Shown: in pieces, positions 1-8,069 of the stretch
Numbering within the stretch: the first letter of the stretch is position 1
Layout of the letters: every line of letters begins with the position of its first letter
NCBI GenBank assembly: GCA_027858775.1
Contig: JAQICA010000209.1
Location: forward strand, 1-37,854
Reading direction: 5' to 3'
Source of the DNA: Salinivirgaceae bacterium
GTDB taxonomy: Bacteria; Bacteroidota; Bacteroidia; Bacteroidales; Salinivirgaceae
DNA: 37,854 nt
Notes under the pieces: generated by a model
The model's database searches: none
Seen by the model: the letters and a program-made list of their open reading frames with translations, nothing else
Told to the model about the DNA's origin: nothing
Program-made: the position numbers and the translations under genes

Positions 1-71
1 ATCAAGTCAACTTTCAGGAATCCTGAATAAACCTTCAGGAATTTCACTTCTCTGTTTACTTTGTCGCTCAT
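1..71 (-). CDS. 5' end of a leftward gene, truncated by the window edge
   Basis: On the minus strand an ATG at 71-69 opens a frame that stays open to the left edge (23 codons). It begins MSDKVNREVKFLKVYSGFL. The basic start followed by a hydrophobic stretch would fit a small membrane protein, but too little is visible to assign a family. It diverges from the ABC pair at 391, leaving about 320 bp between them. No Shine-Dalgarno is visible, which is normal for Bacteroidota. A chance open frame of this length is possible. Confidence 0.4.
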   Translation of the reverse strand, partial: MSDKVNREVKFLKVYSGFLKVDL

Positions 72-374
72 TGTTCTGTTTTTATTACGTTTAATTATTG
101 TTTGCTCAGCAAATTGAAAACATGACGCAAAGGGAAAAAAAAAGTTACAAATACGCAGCAAAATAAACGTTTGTGGAGTTCCAGTTTCACACAAAGGCAC
201 AATCTCATTTCAAAAAAGAAGAGAACTGAAAAGGAGCCATTTCCATATCGCAAAAAAGCAGTTTTGATATATGAGTATTTATATAATATGAATACTAAAA
301 ATTGATATTCAGGTGATTTGCTAACACTCCTTAAGAAGAACCTGAAAGAAACCCGTCAAATAATTCAGAATACT

Positions 375-382
375 TATCTTTG
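375..382 (+). promoter_or_regulatory. Bacteroidota -7 box (TAnnTTTG) for the ABC operon
   Basis: TATCTTTG matches the TAnnTTTG consensus of the Bacteroidota primary sigma factor and lies 8 nt before the ATG at 391. No good -33 TTG is seen at the usual distance. If used, the transcript would have an almost absent 5' leader. Confidence 0.45.
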
Positions 383-390
383 GGTTGCTT

Positions 391-1011
391 ATGAATATTC
401 AACTGCAAAATATCAGGGTTGCATTTGCTGACCAGCTGCTTTTTAGAGATTTGTCCATGGAAGTACAATCCGGGGAAAAGGTTTGGCTGAATGCACCTTC
501 AGGAAAAGGCAAGTCGACAATTCTTAAGTTGATTTTTGGCTTTTTACAGCCCGATAAAGGAGGTGTGTTGTTGAACAATACTGACATAAAAGCTGAAAAT
601 ATCGAAAGTTTCCGGCTCAAAATGGGATATATTGCCCAATCGGCTCCACTGCCAAAGGGCAAACTTGATGATGTGCTATCCGAAATTGCTTCGTTTAAAG
701 GCAATGAGCACCTGGAAATAGACAGAGAAGCTATTGTAAAAGCTATTGAACGTTTTCATATGCCCGCTGCAACATTGGAGAAGCACACAACAGAACTCTC
801 CGGTGGCGAACGTCAACGTGTTTGTTTCGCTTTGCTAACCCTTTTGAAGCGCAAAGTATGGCTGCTCGATGAAATTACCAGTGGCCTTGATTTGGCCAAC
901 AGCGAATTGATTTTAAGGGAAGTGGAGGAAACCGATGCAACAGTTTTAATCACTGCACATGATGATGTTTGGGGCAAAATTAACCTAAAAAAAATCACTC
1001 TGCATGAATAA
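391..1011 (+). CDS. fetA: ABC transporter ATP-binding protein, FetA/YbbL type
   Basis: 206-residue ATPase of an ABC transporter that would energise the FetB permease encoded next. In E. coli the FetAB pair is linked to iron export and peroxide tolerance; that role here is by homology. Visible motifs: Walker A at 35-43 (APSGKGKST, with Ala where the first Gly is usual), Q-loop Gln83, signature LSGGE 136-140, Walker B VWLLDE 156-161 and switch His190. The length suits the short FetA family. I chose the ATG at 391, because the in-frame TTG two codons upstream adds nothing. The stop overlaps the fetB start by 8 nt, so the two are probably translationally coupled. Confidence 0.85.
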   Translation: MNIQLQNIRVAFADQLLFRDLSMEVQSGEKVWLNAPSGKGKSTILKLIFGFLQPDKGGVLLNNTDIKAENIESFRLKMGYIAQSAPLPKGKLDDVLSEIASFKGNEHLEIDREAIVKAIERFHMPAATLEKHTTELSGGERQRVCFALLTLLKRKVWLLDEITSGLDLANSELILREVEETDATVLITAHDDVWGKINLKKITLHE

Positions 1012-1798
1012 CCCAACAGCTGATATCGGTTTATGGGCCATGGTGTTTGCCATGTTACTGGTTGTGCCGCCACTTTTTATTGCGCGATGGCTGAAATTGA
1101 GAAAAACAAAACAAATTCTCATTTCTACTGCACGCATGGGAGTACAGCTGGCATTTGTCGGAGTTTATCTCCACTACATTTTCGATCTCAATAATGTCTG
1201 GATAAACATAGCATATTTGCTGCTAATGAGTGTAGTTGCGTCGTTTTCTGCTATGAAATCATGCGAATTGCGCTGGAGGATATTTTTCAACCGGTTTTTT
1301 GCAGCTTCTGTAATGCCCATGCTGGTTCTGGTTTTATATTTCGACTGGTTAATTATTGATTTACAGGACTTATTTGATGCCCGTTACCTGATTCCCATCG
1401 GGGGTATGTTGTTGGGCAATACTTTAAAAGCCAATGTGATTGGTGCTGATCGCTTTTTTTCCTCACTGAAATCTGACCGCGAAACCTACGAATCTATGAT
1501 TTCCTTTGGCGCATCGAAAAACCAGGCTTTACGTCCGTTTTACCGCGAATCTGTTAAGGCTGCCATCAATCCCATTTTAGCAACCATGGCAACAGTCGGG
1601 CTGGTATCACTTCCCGGTATGATGACCGGGCAAATTCTGGGCGGCTCTCTACCGGTAACAGCCATCAAATATCAAATTGCTATAATGACAGCTATTTTTT
1701 GCAACAACTTTTTAACCGTGTTGCTGGCACTCAGGTTTACTGCGCCTGTTGCATTCGATGGGTTTGGAAATTTGCGGAAAGATATTTTTACGCGATAG
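1004..1798 (+). CDS. fetB: ABC transporter permease, FetB/YbbM (UPF0014) family
   Basis: 264-residue inner-membrane permease, partner of the preceding ATPase. About seven hydrophobic segments are visible (roughly 8-28, 38-60, 66-83, 97-118, 127-143, 186-204, 222-245). The family hallmark PGMMTGQILGG lies at 204-214, followed by AIKYQI. The conserved GNTLKANVIGADRF run at 138-151 also fits UPF0014. The length matches the family (about 260). Family members export iron or other metals; the substrate here cannot be read from sequence. It starts inside the end of fetA (8-nt overlap). Its 3' end runs into an antisense gene remnant, so the downstream boundary may have been rearranged. Confidence 0.88.
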   Translation: MNNPTADIGLWAMVFAMLLVVPPLFIARWLKLRKTKQILISTARMGVQLAFVGVYLHYIFDLNNVWINIAYLLLMSVVASFSAMKSCELRWRIFFNRFFAASVMPMLVLVLYFDWLIIDLQDLFDARYLIPIGGMLLGNTLKANVIGADRFFSSLKSDRETYESMISFGASKNQALRPFYRESVKAAINPILATMATVGLVSLPGMMTGQILGGSLPVTAIKYQIAIMTAIFCNNFLTVLLALRFTAPVAFDGFGNLRKDIFTR

Positions 1799-1975
1799 AA
1801 TCTCATTTAGCAGCAGCTCTTTTTCGCCCACATCGTTGATGCGATATTCCTTTCTGTTTTCTATAAACAGGGCTTTTATCTTCCTACTGTATTTTACCTT
1901 ACTGTGCCTAAGGTCGATGCAGATGACTTCCCATTATAATCGATCATAATATCATCAGCCACTGTGTGCCCGGTC
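1790..1975 (-). pseudogene. Decayed gene remnant (3' part), antisense to the fetB end
   Basis: Minus-strand reading from 1933 down to about 1790 gives a protein-like stretch, WEVICIDLRHSKVKYSRKIK followed by ALFIENRKEYRINDVGEKE and LLLNEILSRK, with no ATG. Just upstream a different frame reads ADDIMIDYNGK. The two join sensibly (IMIDYNGK to EVICIDL) if a few bases were lost near 1930. No start and no clear domain remain. I infer a frameshifted, 5'-truncated gene of unknown product; a chance open frame remains possible. Confidence 0.35.
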
Positions 1976-2247
1976 GCAATTTATTTGGTTTGAACAGAGA
2001 TATTTCAAAGCTCCTGACCACTGTTTTCGGATCAGTTGAAAAAGTTGGGGGTTTTAGTTTTTAAAATTTGGCAATGCTCATTGTTGCGATTTAAAGTTTG
2101 GGAATAAAATTGTCGTGTAAGGGGTATTAAGGGCTTCCATCTTCACTTTTGTTTTGACATTAAAGCGAAGCAAAAATTAAGTCCAGCCAGCTAGCAGATT
2201 TGTGAGGGTGAGGGCGGCAAAAAAGTACCGCTACCAACTAAAAACAC
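1976..2247. other. Intergenic DNA without recognised features
   Basis: AT-rich non-coding stretch between the gene remnant and the MITE-like element. Both strands have frequent stops, and no promoter, terminator or RNA gene stands out. Confidence 0.4.
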
Positions 2248-2409
2248 TAGTGTCATGTCAAGTATGGAATGACGGGTAAGTTGAAGATATTTTTGTTTTT
2301 AGCAAGACAAAAAATGAGCGCATAGCAGCGTTCTGTAAACATTTTTTAACGCAGATAAAAATAAAAAGATCAATACTTGGCCCGTCAGATTATGCTTGAC
2401 ATGACACTA
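2248..2409. mobile_element. MITE-like element, 162 bp with terminal inverted repeats and TA ends
   Basis: Left end 2248-2262 (TAGTGTCATGTCAAG) is the exact reverse complement of 2395-2409. A second matching block, TGACGGG at 2270-2276, pairs with CCCGTCA at 2381-2387. The outermost TA on each side could be a duplicated TA target, leaving a 158-bp element from 2250 to 2407. The interior (about 100 bp) has no coding capacity. A TA target and short inverted ends suit a non-autonomous derivative of a Tc1/mariner-like (IS630-type) element, but the parent family is a guess. Confidence 0.6.
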
Positions 2410-2440
2410 AGGCTTTGTAGGTCTTTTCAACTATATATAT

Positions 2441-2658
2441 GTTCTTTTCCTTAATGAAAAGAACCAAAAATCAAGACTTAGTTTCTTTCGCGACCTTCTT
2501 AGCTTTTACAAGCGGAAAACCCCGACATAGTGAAGCTTTCCAATTTATTGGAATTAGCTGAACATGATCGGGGCGGAATTAAAAGAACTCACGGATGCAA
2601 TTATCGATAATTCTTCTCATCGCAAGTCCATCCGCATCCGCTCAAACAGCTTTTAATT
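2441..2658. repeat. Cluster of nested inverted repeats, probably a dispersed intergenic repeat
   Basis: Three hairpins lie side by side. (1) GTTCTTTTC 2441-2449 pairs with GAAAAGAAC 2456-2464 around a 6-nt loop. (2) CCCCGA near 2519 pairs with TCGGGG near 2573, with an inner CCAAT/ATTGG palindrome. (3) AATTAAAAG 2577-2585 pairs with CTTTTAATT 2650-2658, enclosing CGGATG 2592-2597 with CATCCG 2635-2640 and the palindrome AATTATCGATAATT. None is followed by a U-tract. The texture resembles REP-like intergenic repeats of Bacteroidota; the copy number cannot be seen here. Confidence 0.45.
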
Positions 2659-2800
2659 CAGCGATTGCTTCAAGCTAGAAGGTACCCGCAAAAGAAACTT
2701 ATGTCAATCCCTAAACTCATGGTAAATAAGGCACTATTGAGTAAGTACCCCCATGCGGGCTGGCCTGATCAAATTGGCGGGCTAGCGTAGGGGTGAATGT
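2659..2800. other. Intergenic tail with a short direct repeat
   Basis: Non-coding. GCGGGCT occurs at 2755-2761 and again at 2777-2783, inside a locally GC-rich patch that contrasts with the AT-rich surroundings. It may be the edge of the adjoining repeat cluster. Confidence 0.3.
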
Positions 2801-3070
2801 TCAATCAATATATTCCGCATAAATCGTATCATTTTCATGAAAAAAATAGAAACCACTATTTAACGGGAAAACTCTCGCTGAATGCAGTGTTTGTTCTACT
2901 CCCATGTCGCCACCACCAAATGCAGCATATTTATAGTAGATTTCTATTCTATTTTGGTCAACAAATAAAAACGTTGAATTATCATACGAATTGACATATT
3001 TTGCTTTTTGCTGGCCAAAAGCATTCATACTTATCAACAATACAATAAAGATAAATTTTATCCTTTTCAT
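2801..3070 (-). CDS. Small secreted/periplasmic protein, unknown function
   Basis: 89 residues. The N-terminus is a clear Sec signal (MKRIKFIFIVLLISMNAFG, cleavage likely before QQ at about 20). The mature part is about 70 residues, rich in aromatic and beta-prone residues, with no cysteine, no lipobox and no recognised domain. The ATG at 3070 is the only sensible start. It lies downstream of the large sensor gene on the same strand (223-bp gap with a hairpin), so it is probably a separate unit. It borders the repeat-rich strip, so it may be a shortened gene. Confidence 0.6.
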   Translation of the reverse strand: MKRIKFIFIVLLISMNAFGQQKAKYVNSYDNSTFLFVDQNRIEIYYKYAAFGGGDMGVEQTLHSARVFPLNSGFYFFHENDTIYAEYID

Positions 3071-3196
3071 AAACTAATACGGTAAATTCAACAAATTAGG
3101 TTAAGGTGATTGACTCCACTTCTTCTTTTTTTATAGTTCGTACAAACATAAAGATTATATTCTGTTTATTGTTTCATGATTGGATGATGGATTTTT

Positions 3197-3240
3197 TTTC
3201 GGCTTTATACATACAGTTCAATGGTACTGTAAAGCCGAAA
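3197..3240. repeat. Long inverted repeat downstream of the sensor gene
   Basis: TTTCGGCTTTA 3197-3207 pairs perfectly with TAAAGCCGAAA 3230-3240. An inner ACAGT/ACTGT stem extends the hairpin. In the direction of the leftward gene (stop at 3294) the hairpin is followed by A residues rather than U, so it is not a canonical intrinsic terminator. It may protect the transcript 3' end. Confidence 0.55.
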
Positions 3241-3293
3241 CTTGAGGATTCGATTTTGGTAACCATTCCCGAAGAACCATAATGCCATACTCC

Positions 3294-6200
3294 CTAAACC
3301 TTCACACGAAAACCAATCATTGTGATATCGTCGAGTTGCCCGTTTTTATTGATGGCATCGTTCATTAGTTCTTGCAACGACCGATGTTGCTCGCTAAGGC
3401 TTTTACCACGTAAGGAGTAGATAATTTCACGCAAACGCCGTTTACCTAAAATATAGCCATCTTTACCAACAGCCATATCTTTATACCCATCAGATGCGAG
3501 GTAGAAGCATTGTTTTCCGGCCAGGTCTACTTCGTGAGATGTGTATTTATAATCTTCAACAGATGATATGTAGCCAATGCTTTGGCGATCTCCTTTAATT
3601 TGAATAATCTCTTCGTCTGTTGTATACAATAAACTTTGCATGGCACCGGAAAACTGCATAGTGCGCCTGGCAGCATTTACATAGCAGAACGATGCATCGA
3701 GGCCGTCATCTGAAGCACCATCGTGGTTACCTTGTTGGCGGAGCATTTTCCTGATCTCTTTATTGAGTAACTGAAGGAGTGCGGCAGGATTTTTTGCCGT
3801 ATCGTCGTTAATAAGTTTTGTAAGTGCTGCATAGGAAATTACCGTCATGAGCGCACCGGGCACACCATGTCCGGTACAATCAATAACTCCTATCAAGAAA
3901 TTATCGCCATACTCTGAGTACCAATAAAAGTCGCCTCCAACAGGATCGCGCGGTTTATAAATAACAAATGAATCGATATATTGCCCTTTAATCTCTTCTT
4001 GCAACAAGAGCATGGAAGATTGTATACGGCTGGCATAGCGAATACTGGCTGTTATTTCGCGGTTATGTTTCTCAATTTGATTTTGTGCATTTTTCAGCGA
4101 TGAAATATCAGCATAAATCACCACATACTTCGTCACACTATCATGATCGCCGACAATTGGCGTAAGGGTAGCTTGCAACCAAATTTGTTCACCATCATTG
4201 CGTTCAAATATCGACGAAAAGGTTACAGGTTTTTTCCGGTCGCGGCATTGCTGCAAAAAGTCGAGGGTATTTTCATTTCTGTAAATAAAAAACAAGTTGG
4301 GGCCTTTGGTATCGATAAGTTCGCGCAGGGTATAGCCCAATAAATTTGTGTACCCTTCATTTATCCATTCAATATTCCCCCTGCTATCTGCAATTAGCAC
4401 CCCATTTTGCGTCTCCGATGCAACAATAGACAATCGCTCAAGTTGCAAGTTTACTTTATTCAGATAATCGCGTTGCGATTGAATCTCCTCTTTTTGTGTT
4501 AAAATTTCGCGTGTACGATCGCGCACCATTGTTTCAAGCGTATCTTTTTGTTGTTTCAATCGGCCGATGCGCCATCGAATAAACCCATATACACCGCCAA
4601 TAATAAATAGTAGTGCCGCTAACTGAAAGAATATGGTTTGCCACCATGGCGTTTTTATTCGGAAAGAATAGCTAACCGGATCTGACCACACATGGTCGCT
4701 ATTTTCGGCCTTTACCTGAAAAGTGTATTCACCCGGAGACAAATTTGAGTAGGTTGCTATTGTATTTTTTGTAGGAAAATTCCATTCCGTTTCATAGCCT
4801 AAAAGACGATACCGATACCGTGTATCATGTGGTTTTTTCCATTCAATACCAAGATATTGAAATGTTATATGATTTTGATAATGAGACAGAACCAAGCCAT
4901 CAGGAATATGATAATCCCCAACTAACCTATCGAAGTAGACTCCTGTTTCAGATTTACCCCGGTTGGCAAGCTCGTGCTCCACTTCTTCCCAGTTAAAAGA
5001 CTGTAATGAAATATTAATGTCTTTAATATGCATCACAGGACTTGTGGTATCGGCAATACGATTATTGGGATTAAAAGCGGTTAGGTGCTTTCCGGTGGCA
5101 ATCCACATTGCTCCCCGCTTACCCTCTATGGAGGAAAATTGCGTACCAACGCAATCGGAACCTGTAAAACCATCTTCAATACCGTAATTTATAACTGCAT
5201 ACTCCCGCCCATCGATTCGAATGGTTGTTTCGGCAGTTATAGAATCTTTGGTCACTTCCAGAAAATCTTTTTCAGGATAGCTCGGCTCACTAGCTGTAAG
5301 TGGTTTAAGTTGTGTTAACCCATTTTCGCTTCCAATAAACACACTCCCCGAAGAGTGGGAACGAATCCAGTAAATAATATTTGTCGGCAATGCCATTTTC
5401 CGATCGAGCACTTCAAATGTACTTCCATTATAAACAAAAATACCCTCACCGTTTGTTGAGAACCACAAATAACCATCGGAATCTTCAAAAACATTGGTTA
5501 CTCTATGCGCCCAAAAATTGGTCGTATTATGGTAATGGATAATATTATTATAGCTTATTTTATAAATTCCATCGCCCCAGGTTGTAGCCCAAATGTTACC
5601 TTTTGAGTCTTCGTACAACGAAAGAATGATAGATTCGGTAAGGGGCAATTGATAAAATCGCTGGCCATCGAATTTTAAAATTCCACTTTTGGCCGTTCCA
5701 ATCCATAATACCCCATTCCGTGCTGCAAGTAGGGACCAATAATGGTCATCGGGTAAACCACCTCCTGTTTCGTATACAGAAAAGTATTCTCCATCGAACT
5801 TCCAGAGTCCTTCGCCGCCGGTGGCAAACCACAGATCGTTGTACCGATCGAACAACATGCTCCAGACAACACTTTCCGAAAAGCCTTGCGGCTTATGGTA
5901 ATGAACGACTTTAGCATTTTCGTGAAAGAAAAATCCGTCATCGTACGTACCAAACCAAACCCTTCCTTCGGCACACATTGCCATTGCCGGTACAATATTG
6001 GATGGCAAACCCTGCTCCTTGCCCAAATGTAAAAACGAGTATCCGTCATACTTGTTGAGGCCTCCTCCCCAAGTTCCCAACCAATAAACACCACTATCGT
6101 CTTTTAAAATGGCCAGAATTTGATTTGTACTCAGTCCATGATTTGTATTCAAATACGTAACCCCATCTTTGGCTATACGCACAAAACCAACATCAGTACC

Positions 6201-7334
6201 CAACATCAGATCATTATCATTATCAAAATACACTTTTTTGATGTTCGGATCGGGCAATCCCTGCGCCACTGTGTATCGAATAAGAGTAGAATCTGTTTGG
6301 ATATCGAGTCCTTTGTCGTAGGCAATGGCTACATCCCCTTGCTTATTGCCATCAATATCGAGAACCCGATTGCTTAACAAACCTTCACTTTTTGTTCTGT
6401 GGTACAACTTATTCTGGTCAAAAACATATAAACCATTGCGATGTGTGCCAATCCAAATTCTTCCGGAATAATCTTCATATAGTGATGTTACAAAGTTGCC
6501 CATTCCTACAGCTTCATCCCAAACAACGAACTGCTCACCATCAAATAAATTTAAACCCCCATCATTTGTAGCAACCCACACAATGCCATTACGGGCTACA
6601 AGCACATCGCTAATGTAATTACTACTCAAACCATCTTCAATGGTAAAATTCAGGAAACCAAATCGATTAAAAAAGGACAAACCTTTATGTGTACCAAACC
6701 ATAAATTATCCGACTCATCTGTATCAATAGCGAGCACAATATCATCGGCTAAGCCACTATTTTCATTATACACTTCGAAATGCGCACCATCGAAGCGGCA
6801 AACTCCGCCTCCATTGGTGGCAGCCCAAATAAAGCCGCCTTTATCTTGATGAATATCGTAAATGTAGCTATTGCTCAAGCCTTGCTCTACATCGAAATAT
6901 TTGATATCAACCACCGCATTGTCTTTAAACCGTGGCTGAAGTGCTTCTACTTTTCGAACATTATTCGCCATTTTCCGATGTGCTTCTTTATCGAACAATT
7001 CTCCATCGAGTATTTCCATAGAAACACGCTGCTTTACCAACATACTATCGGGTATAATAAGCGTATCTGCCGCTTGCAACGAATAAACTTCGGGAACTTG
7101 AATATTGGCTTCTGCAAATGAGGTAGTTTGTGCAGGAGTTGGATGTTTAGCTGTCGGATCTGTTCTCAGTATGACGGGACCTTTAAATGGAATCGAATCG
7201 GGCTGCCCAACCGGAATTCGAGCAGGCTCAACCACCGGTAATATCCGAAATTTCATAGCTGCCGGCAAGGTATCCTGCGACAGCAGATCCATACCCATAC
7301 ACAGAAACAAAATGGCTAACCAAACTCTTATCAT
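3294..7334 (-). CDS. Membrane sensor: Reg_prop propeller, Y_Y_Y, PAS and SpoIIE-type phosphatase
   Basis: 1346-residue sensor-phosphatase. It starts with a Sec signal (about 1-19). Some 14 two-component-regulator propeller repeats (type DGLSSNYISDV...VWVAT..GGLNLFDG) fill roughly 146-665. A Y_Y_Y domain follows at about 825-890 (RYRYRLLGYETEW), then one TM at about 893-915, a coiled coil (about 918-960), PAS at about 965-1085 and a PP2C/SpoIIE domain at 1117-1346. Metal-binding aspartates are visible: GGD Asp1135, DCTGHG Asp1152, ASDG Asp1282 and DDI Asp1335/1336, so the phosphatase looks intact. There is no histidine kinase domain. Known SpoIIE-family enzymes act on anti-sigma-antagonist phosphoproteins. 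The inferred role is converting a periplasmic signal into partner switching, but no STAS or anti-sigma gene is adjacent. Confidence 0.9.
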   Translation of the reverse strand: MIRVWLAILFLCMGMDLLSQDTLPAAMKFRILPVVEPARIPVGQPDSIPFKGPVILRTDPTAKHPTPAQTTSFAEANIQVPEVYSLQAADTLIIPDSMLVKQRVSMEILDGELFDKEAHRKMANNVRKVEALQPRFKDNAVVDIKYFDVEQGLSNSYIYDIHQDKGGFIWAATNGGGVCRFDGAHFEVYNENSGLADDIVLAIDTDESDNLWFGTHKGLSFFNRFGFLNFTIEDGLSSNYISDVLVARNGIVWVATNDGGLNLFDGEQFVVWDEAVGMGNFVTSLYEDYSGRIWIGTHRNGLYVFDQNKLYHRTKSEGLLSNRVLDIDGNKQGDVAIAYDKGLDIQTDSTLIRYTVAQGLPDPNIKKVYFDNDNDLMLGTDVGFVRIAKDGVTYLNTNHGLSTNQILAILKDDSGVYWLGTWGGGLNKYDGYSFLHLGKEQGLPSNIVPAMAMCAEGRVWFGTYDDGFFFHENAKVVHYHKPQGFSESVVWSMLFDRYNDLWFATGGEGLWKFDGEYFSVYETGGGLPDDHYWSLLAARNGVLWIGTAKSGILKFDGQRFYQLPLTESIILSLYEDSKGNIWATTWGDGIYKISYNNIIHYHNTTNFWAHRVTNVFEDSDGYLWFSTNGEGIFVYNGSTFEVLDRKMALPTNIIYWIRSHSSGSVFIGSENGLTQLKPLTASEPSYPEKDFLEVTKDSITAETTIRIDGREYAVINYGIEDGFTGSDCVGTQFSSIEGKRGAMWIATGKHLTAFNPNNRIADTTSPVMHIKDINISLQSFNWEEVEHELANRGKSETGVYFDRLVGDYHIPDGLVLSHYQNHITFQYLGIEWKKPHDTRYRYRLLGYETEWNFPTKNTIATYSNLSPGEYTFQVKAENSDHVWSDPVSYSFRIKTPWWQTIFFQLAALLFIIGGVYGFIRWRIGRLKQQKDTLETMVRDRTREILTQKEEIQSQRDYLNKVNLQLERLSIVASETQNGVLIADSRGNIEWINEGYTNLLGYTLRELIDTKGPNLFFIYRNENTLDFLQQCRDRKKPVTFSSIFERNDGEQIWLQATLTPIVGDHDSVTKYVVIYADISSLKNAQNQIEKHNREITASIRYASRIQSSMLLLQEEIKGQYIDSFVIYKPRDPVGGDFYWYSEYGDNFLIGVIDCTGHGVPGALMTVISYAALTKLINDDTAKNPAALLQLLNKEIRKMLRQQGNHDGASDDGLDASFCYVNAARRTMQFSGAMQSLLYTTDEEIIQIKGDRQSIGYISSVEDYKYTSHEVDLAGKQCFYLASDGYKDMAVGKDGYILGKRRLREIIYSLRGKSLSEQHRSLQELMNDAINKNGQLDDITMIGFRVKV

Positions 7335-7338
7335 AGTT

Positions 7339-7377
7339 CAAAAATAGTGTTTTTAACTCAACAAAAATACAAACCTA
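7339..7377 (-). promoter_or_regulatory. Candidate -7 boxes for the sensor gene
   Basis: Leftward TAnnTTTG matches occur at 7370-7377 (TAGGTTTG) and 7339-7346 (TATTTTTG, only 4 nt before the ATG); a third lies at 7381-7388. The 7370 box has TTG on the same strand at 7394-7396, with a 16-nt spacer, so it is the best candidate. It would give a leader of about 30 nt. Confidence 0.35.
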
Positions 7378-7523
7378 CGCCAAAAATAGTGCTCAATTTG
7401 GTTAACAGATTGCAGATACACTTTAATAAATGGAAAGGCATTCAAGCAAATCGGCATTATTATCGATAATTTTAAATTTCAACAATCATACTTCCGTAAA
7501 TAACAAGTGGAACTTGAAATAGA

Positions 7524-7612
7524 GGGGGTCAACATCCGTTGCAATGGCATGCTATTCTAATCTCTAAAAACACCAAATTAAAGCTTCCATAAGTGGGGTC
7601 AGCTTAGTCCGG
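7524..7612. repeat. Pair of GGGGTCA(A/G)C repeats resembling an IS21-family end
   Basis: GGGGTCAAC (7525-7533, followed by ATCCG) and GGGGTCAGC (7595-7603, followed by TTAGTCCGG) lie about 70 bp apart in the same orientation. IS21-family elements carry multiple terminal repeats of this look. No istA or istB coding remains, so this would be a relic end. Sequence similarity is my recollection only. The rest of 7389-7889 holds no gene that I can support. Confidence 0.3.
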
Positions 7613-7721
7613 AATATCCTTCCTAAAGCTTTTTCACTACCTTTAAGCTGCTCAACGTAGGTAAAAATAAACTGAAGACAACTTTTTTACAATTCAGTTG
7701 CTGAGTATTTGCCCCATGTTT

Positions 7722-7761
7722 AATCACCATTGAATCCACAGGAACTTGATTCAAAGTGATT
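7722..7761. repeat. 13-bp imperfect hairpin between the small gene and the IS-like relic
   Basis: AATCAC 7722-7727 plus TTGAATC 7730-7736 pairs with GATTCAA 7748-7754 plus GTGATT 7756-7761 around an 11-nt loop. It lies about 130 bp beyond the stop of the leftward small gene. No U-tract follows on either strand. Confidence 0.4.
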
Positions 7762-7889
7762 GGTTAATAAACGCCCTTCTAAGCTCGGTGTAGGGGTTAG
7801 TATATGCAAATTAAGGCAATGCGGACTTAAAGCTCAAACCGTTACTATTATGAAGCAAACCACAAACCTTAAATCTATAACGATCTCGC

Positions 7890-8069
7890 CTATTTGGTAT
7901 ATACATTATTTTTGGTAGTAATTTTGTCCGGATATATCTCTACTACTTTTCCATCCTTAGAAACTATAATTGGAGTTTTCTTATACTTCTTAAACTCAAT
8001 CAGTTTCTTGTATGCTCGTTCTAATCCCTCTATTATTTTATCACTATTGTCCATGTCAAGTTTATTCAT
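7890..8069 (-). CDS. 59-residue protein overlapping the zeta-toxin-like gene; possible antitoxin partner
   Basis: ATG at 8069 and TAG at 7892-7890 enclose 59 codons with an ordinary coding appearance (MNKLDMDNSDKIIEGLERAY, then a KTPIIVSKDGKVVEI stretch). The first 40% is charged and helical; the rest looks like a small beta hairpin of the IIVSKDGKVVEI type. It starts inside the last codons of the upstream zeta-like frame (8-nt overlap, 8062-8069), the arrangement of a coupled two-gene cassette. No DNA-binding domain is recognised. Antitoxin is inferred from position and size only. The gene looks intact although its partner is broken. Confidence 0.65.
   Translation of the reverse strand: MNKLDMDNSDKIIEGLERAYKKLIEFKKYKKTPIIVSKDGKVVEIYPDKITTKNNVYTK

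Noticed and set aside
3197-3240. Intrinsic terminator for the sensor gene
   Set aside because: The stem is good, but the leftward transcript would continue into A residues, not U. Listed only as an inverted repeat.
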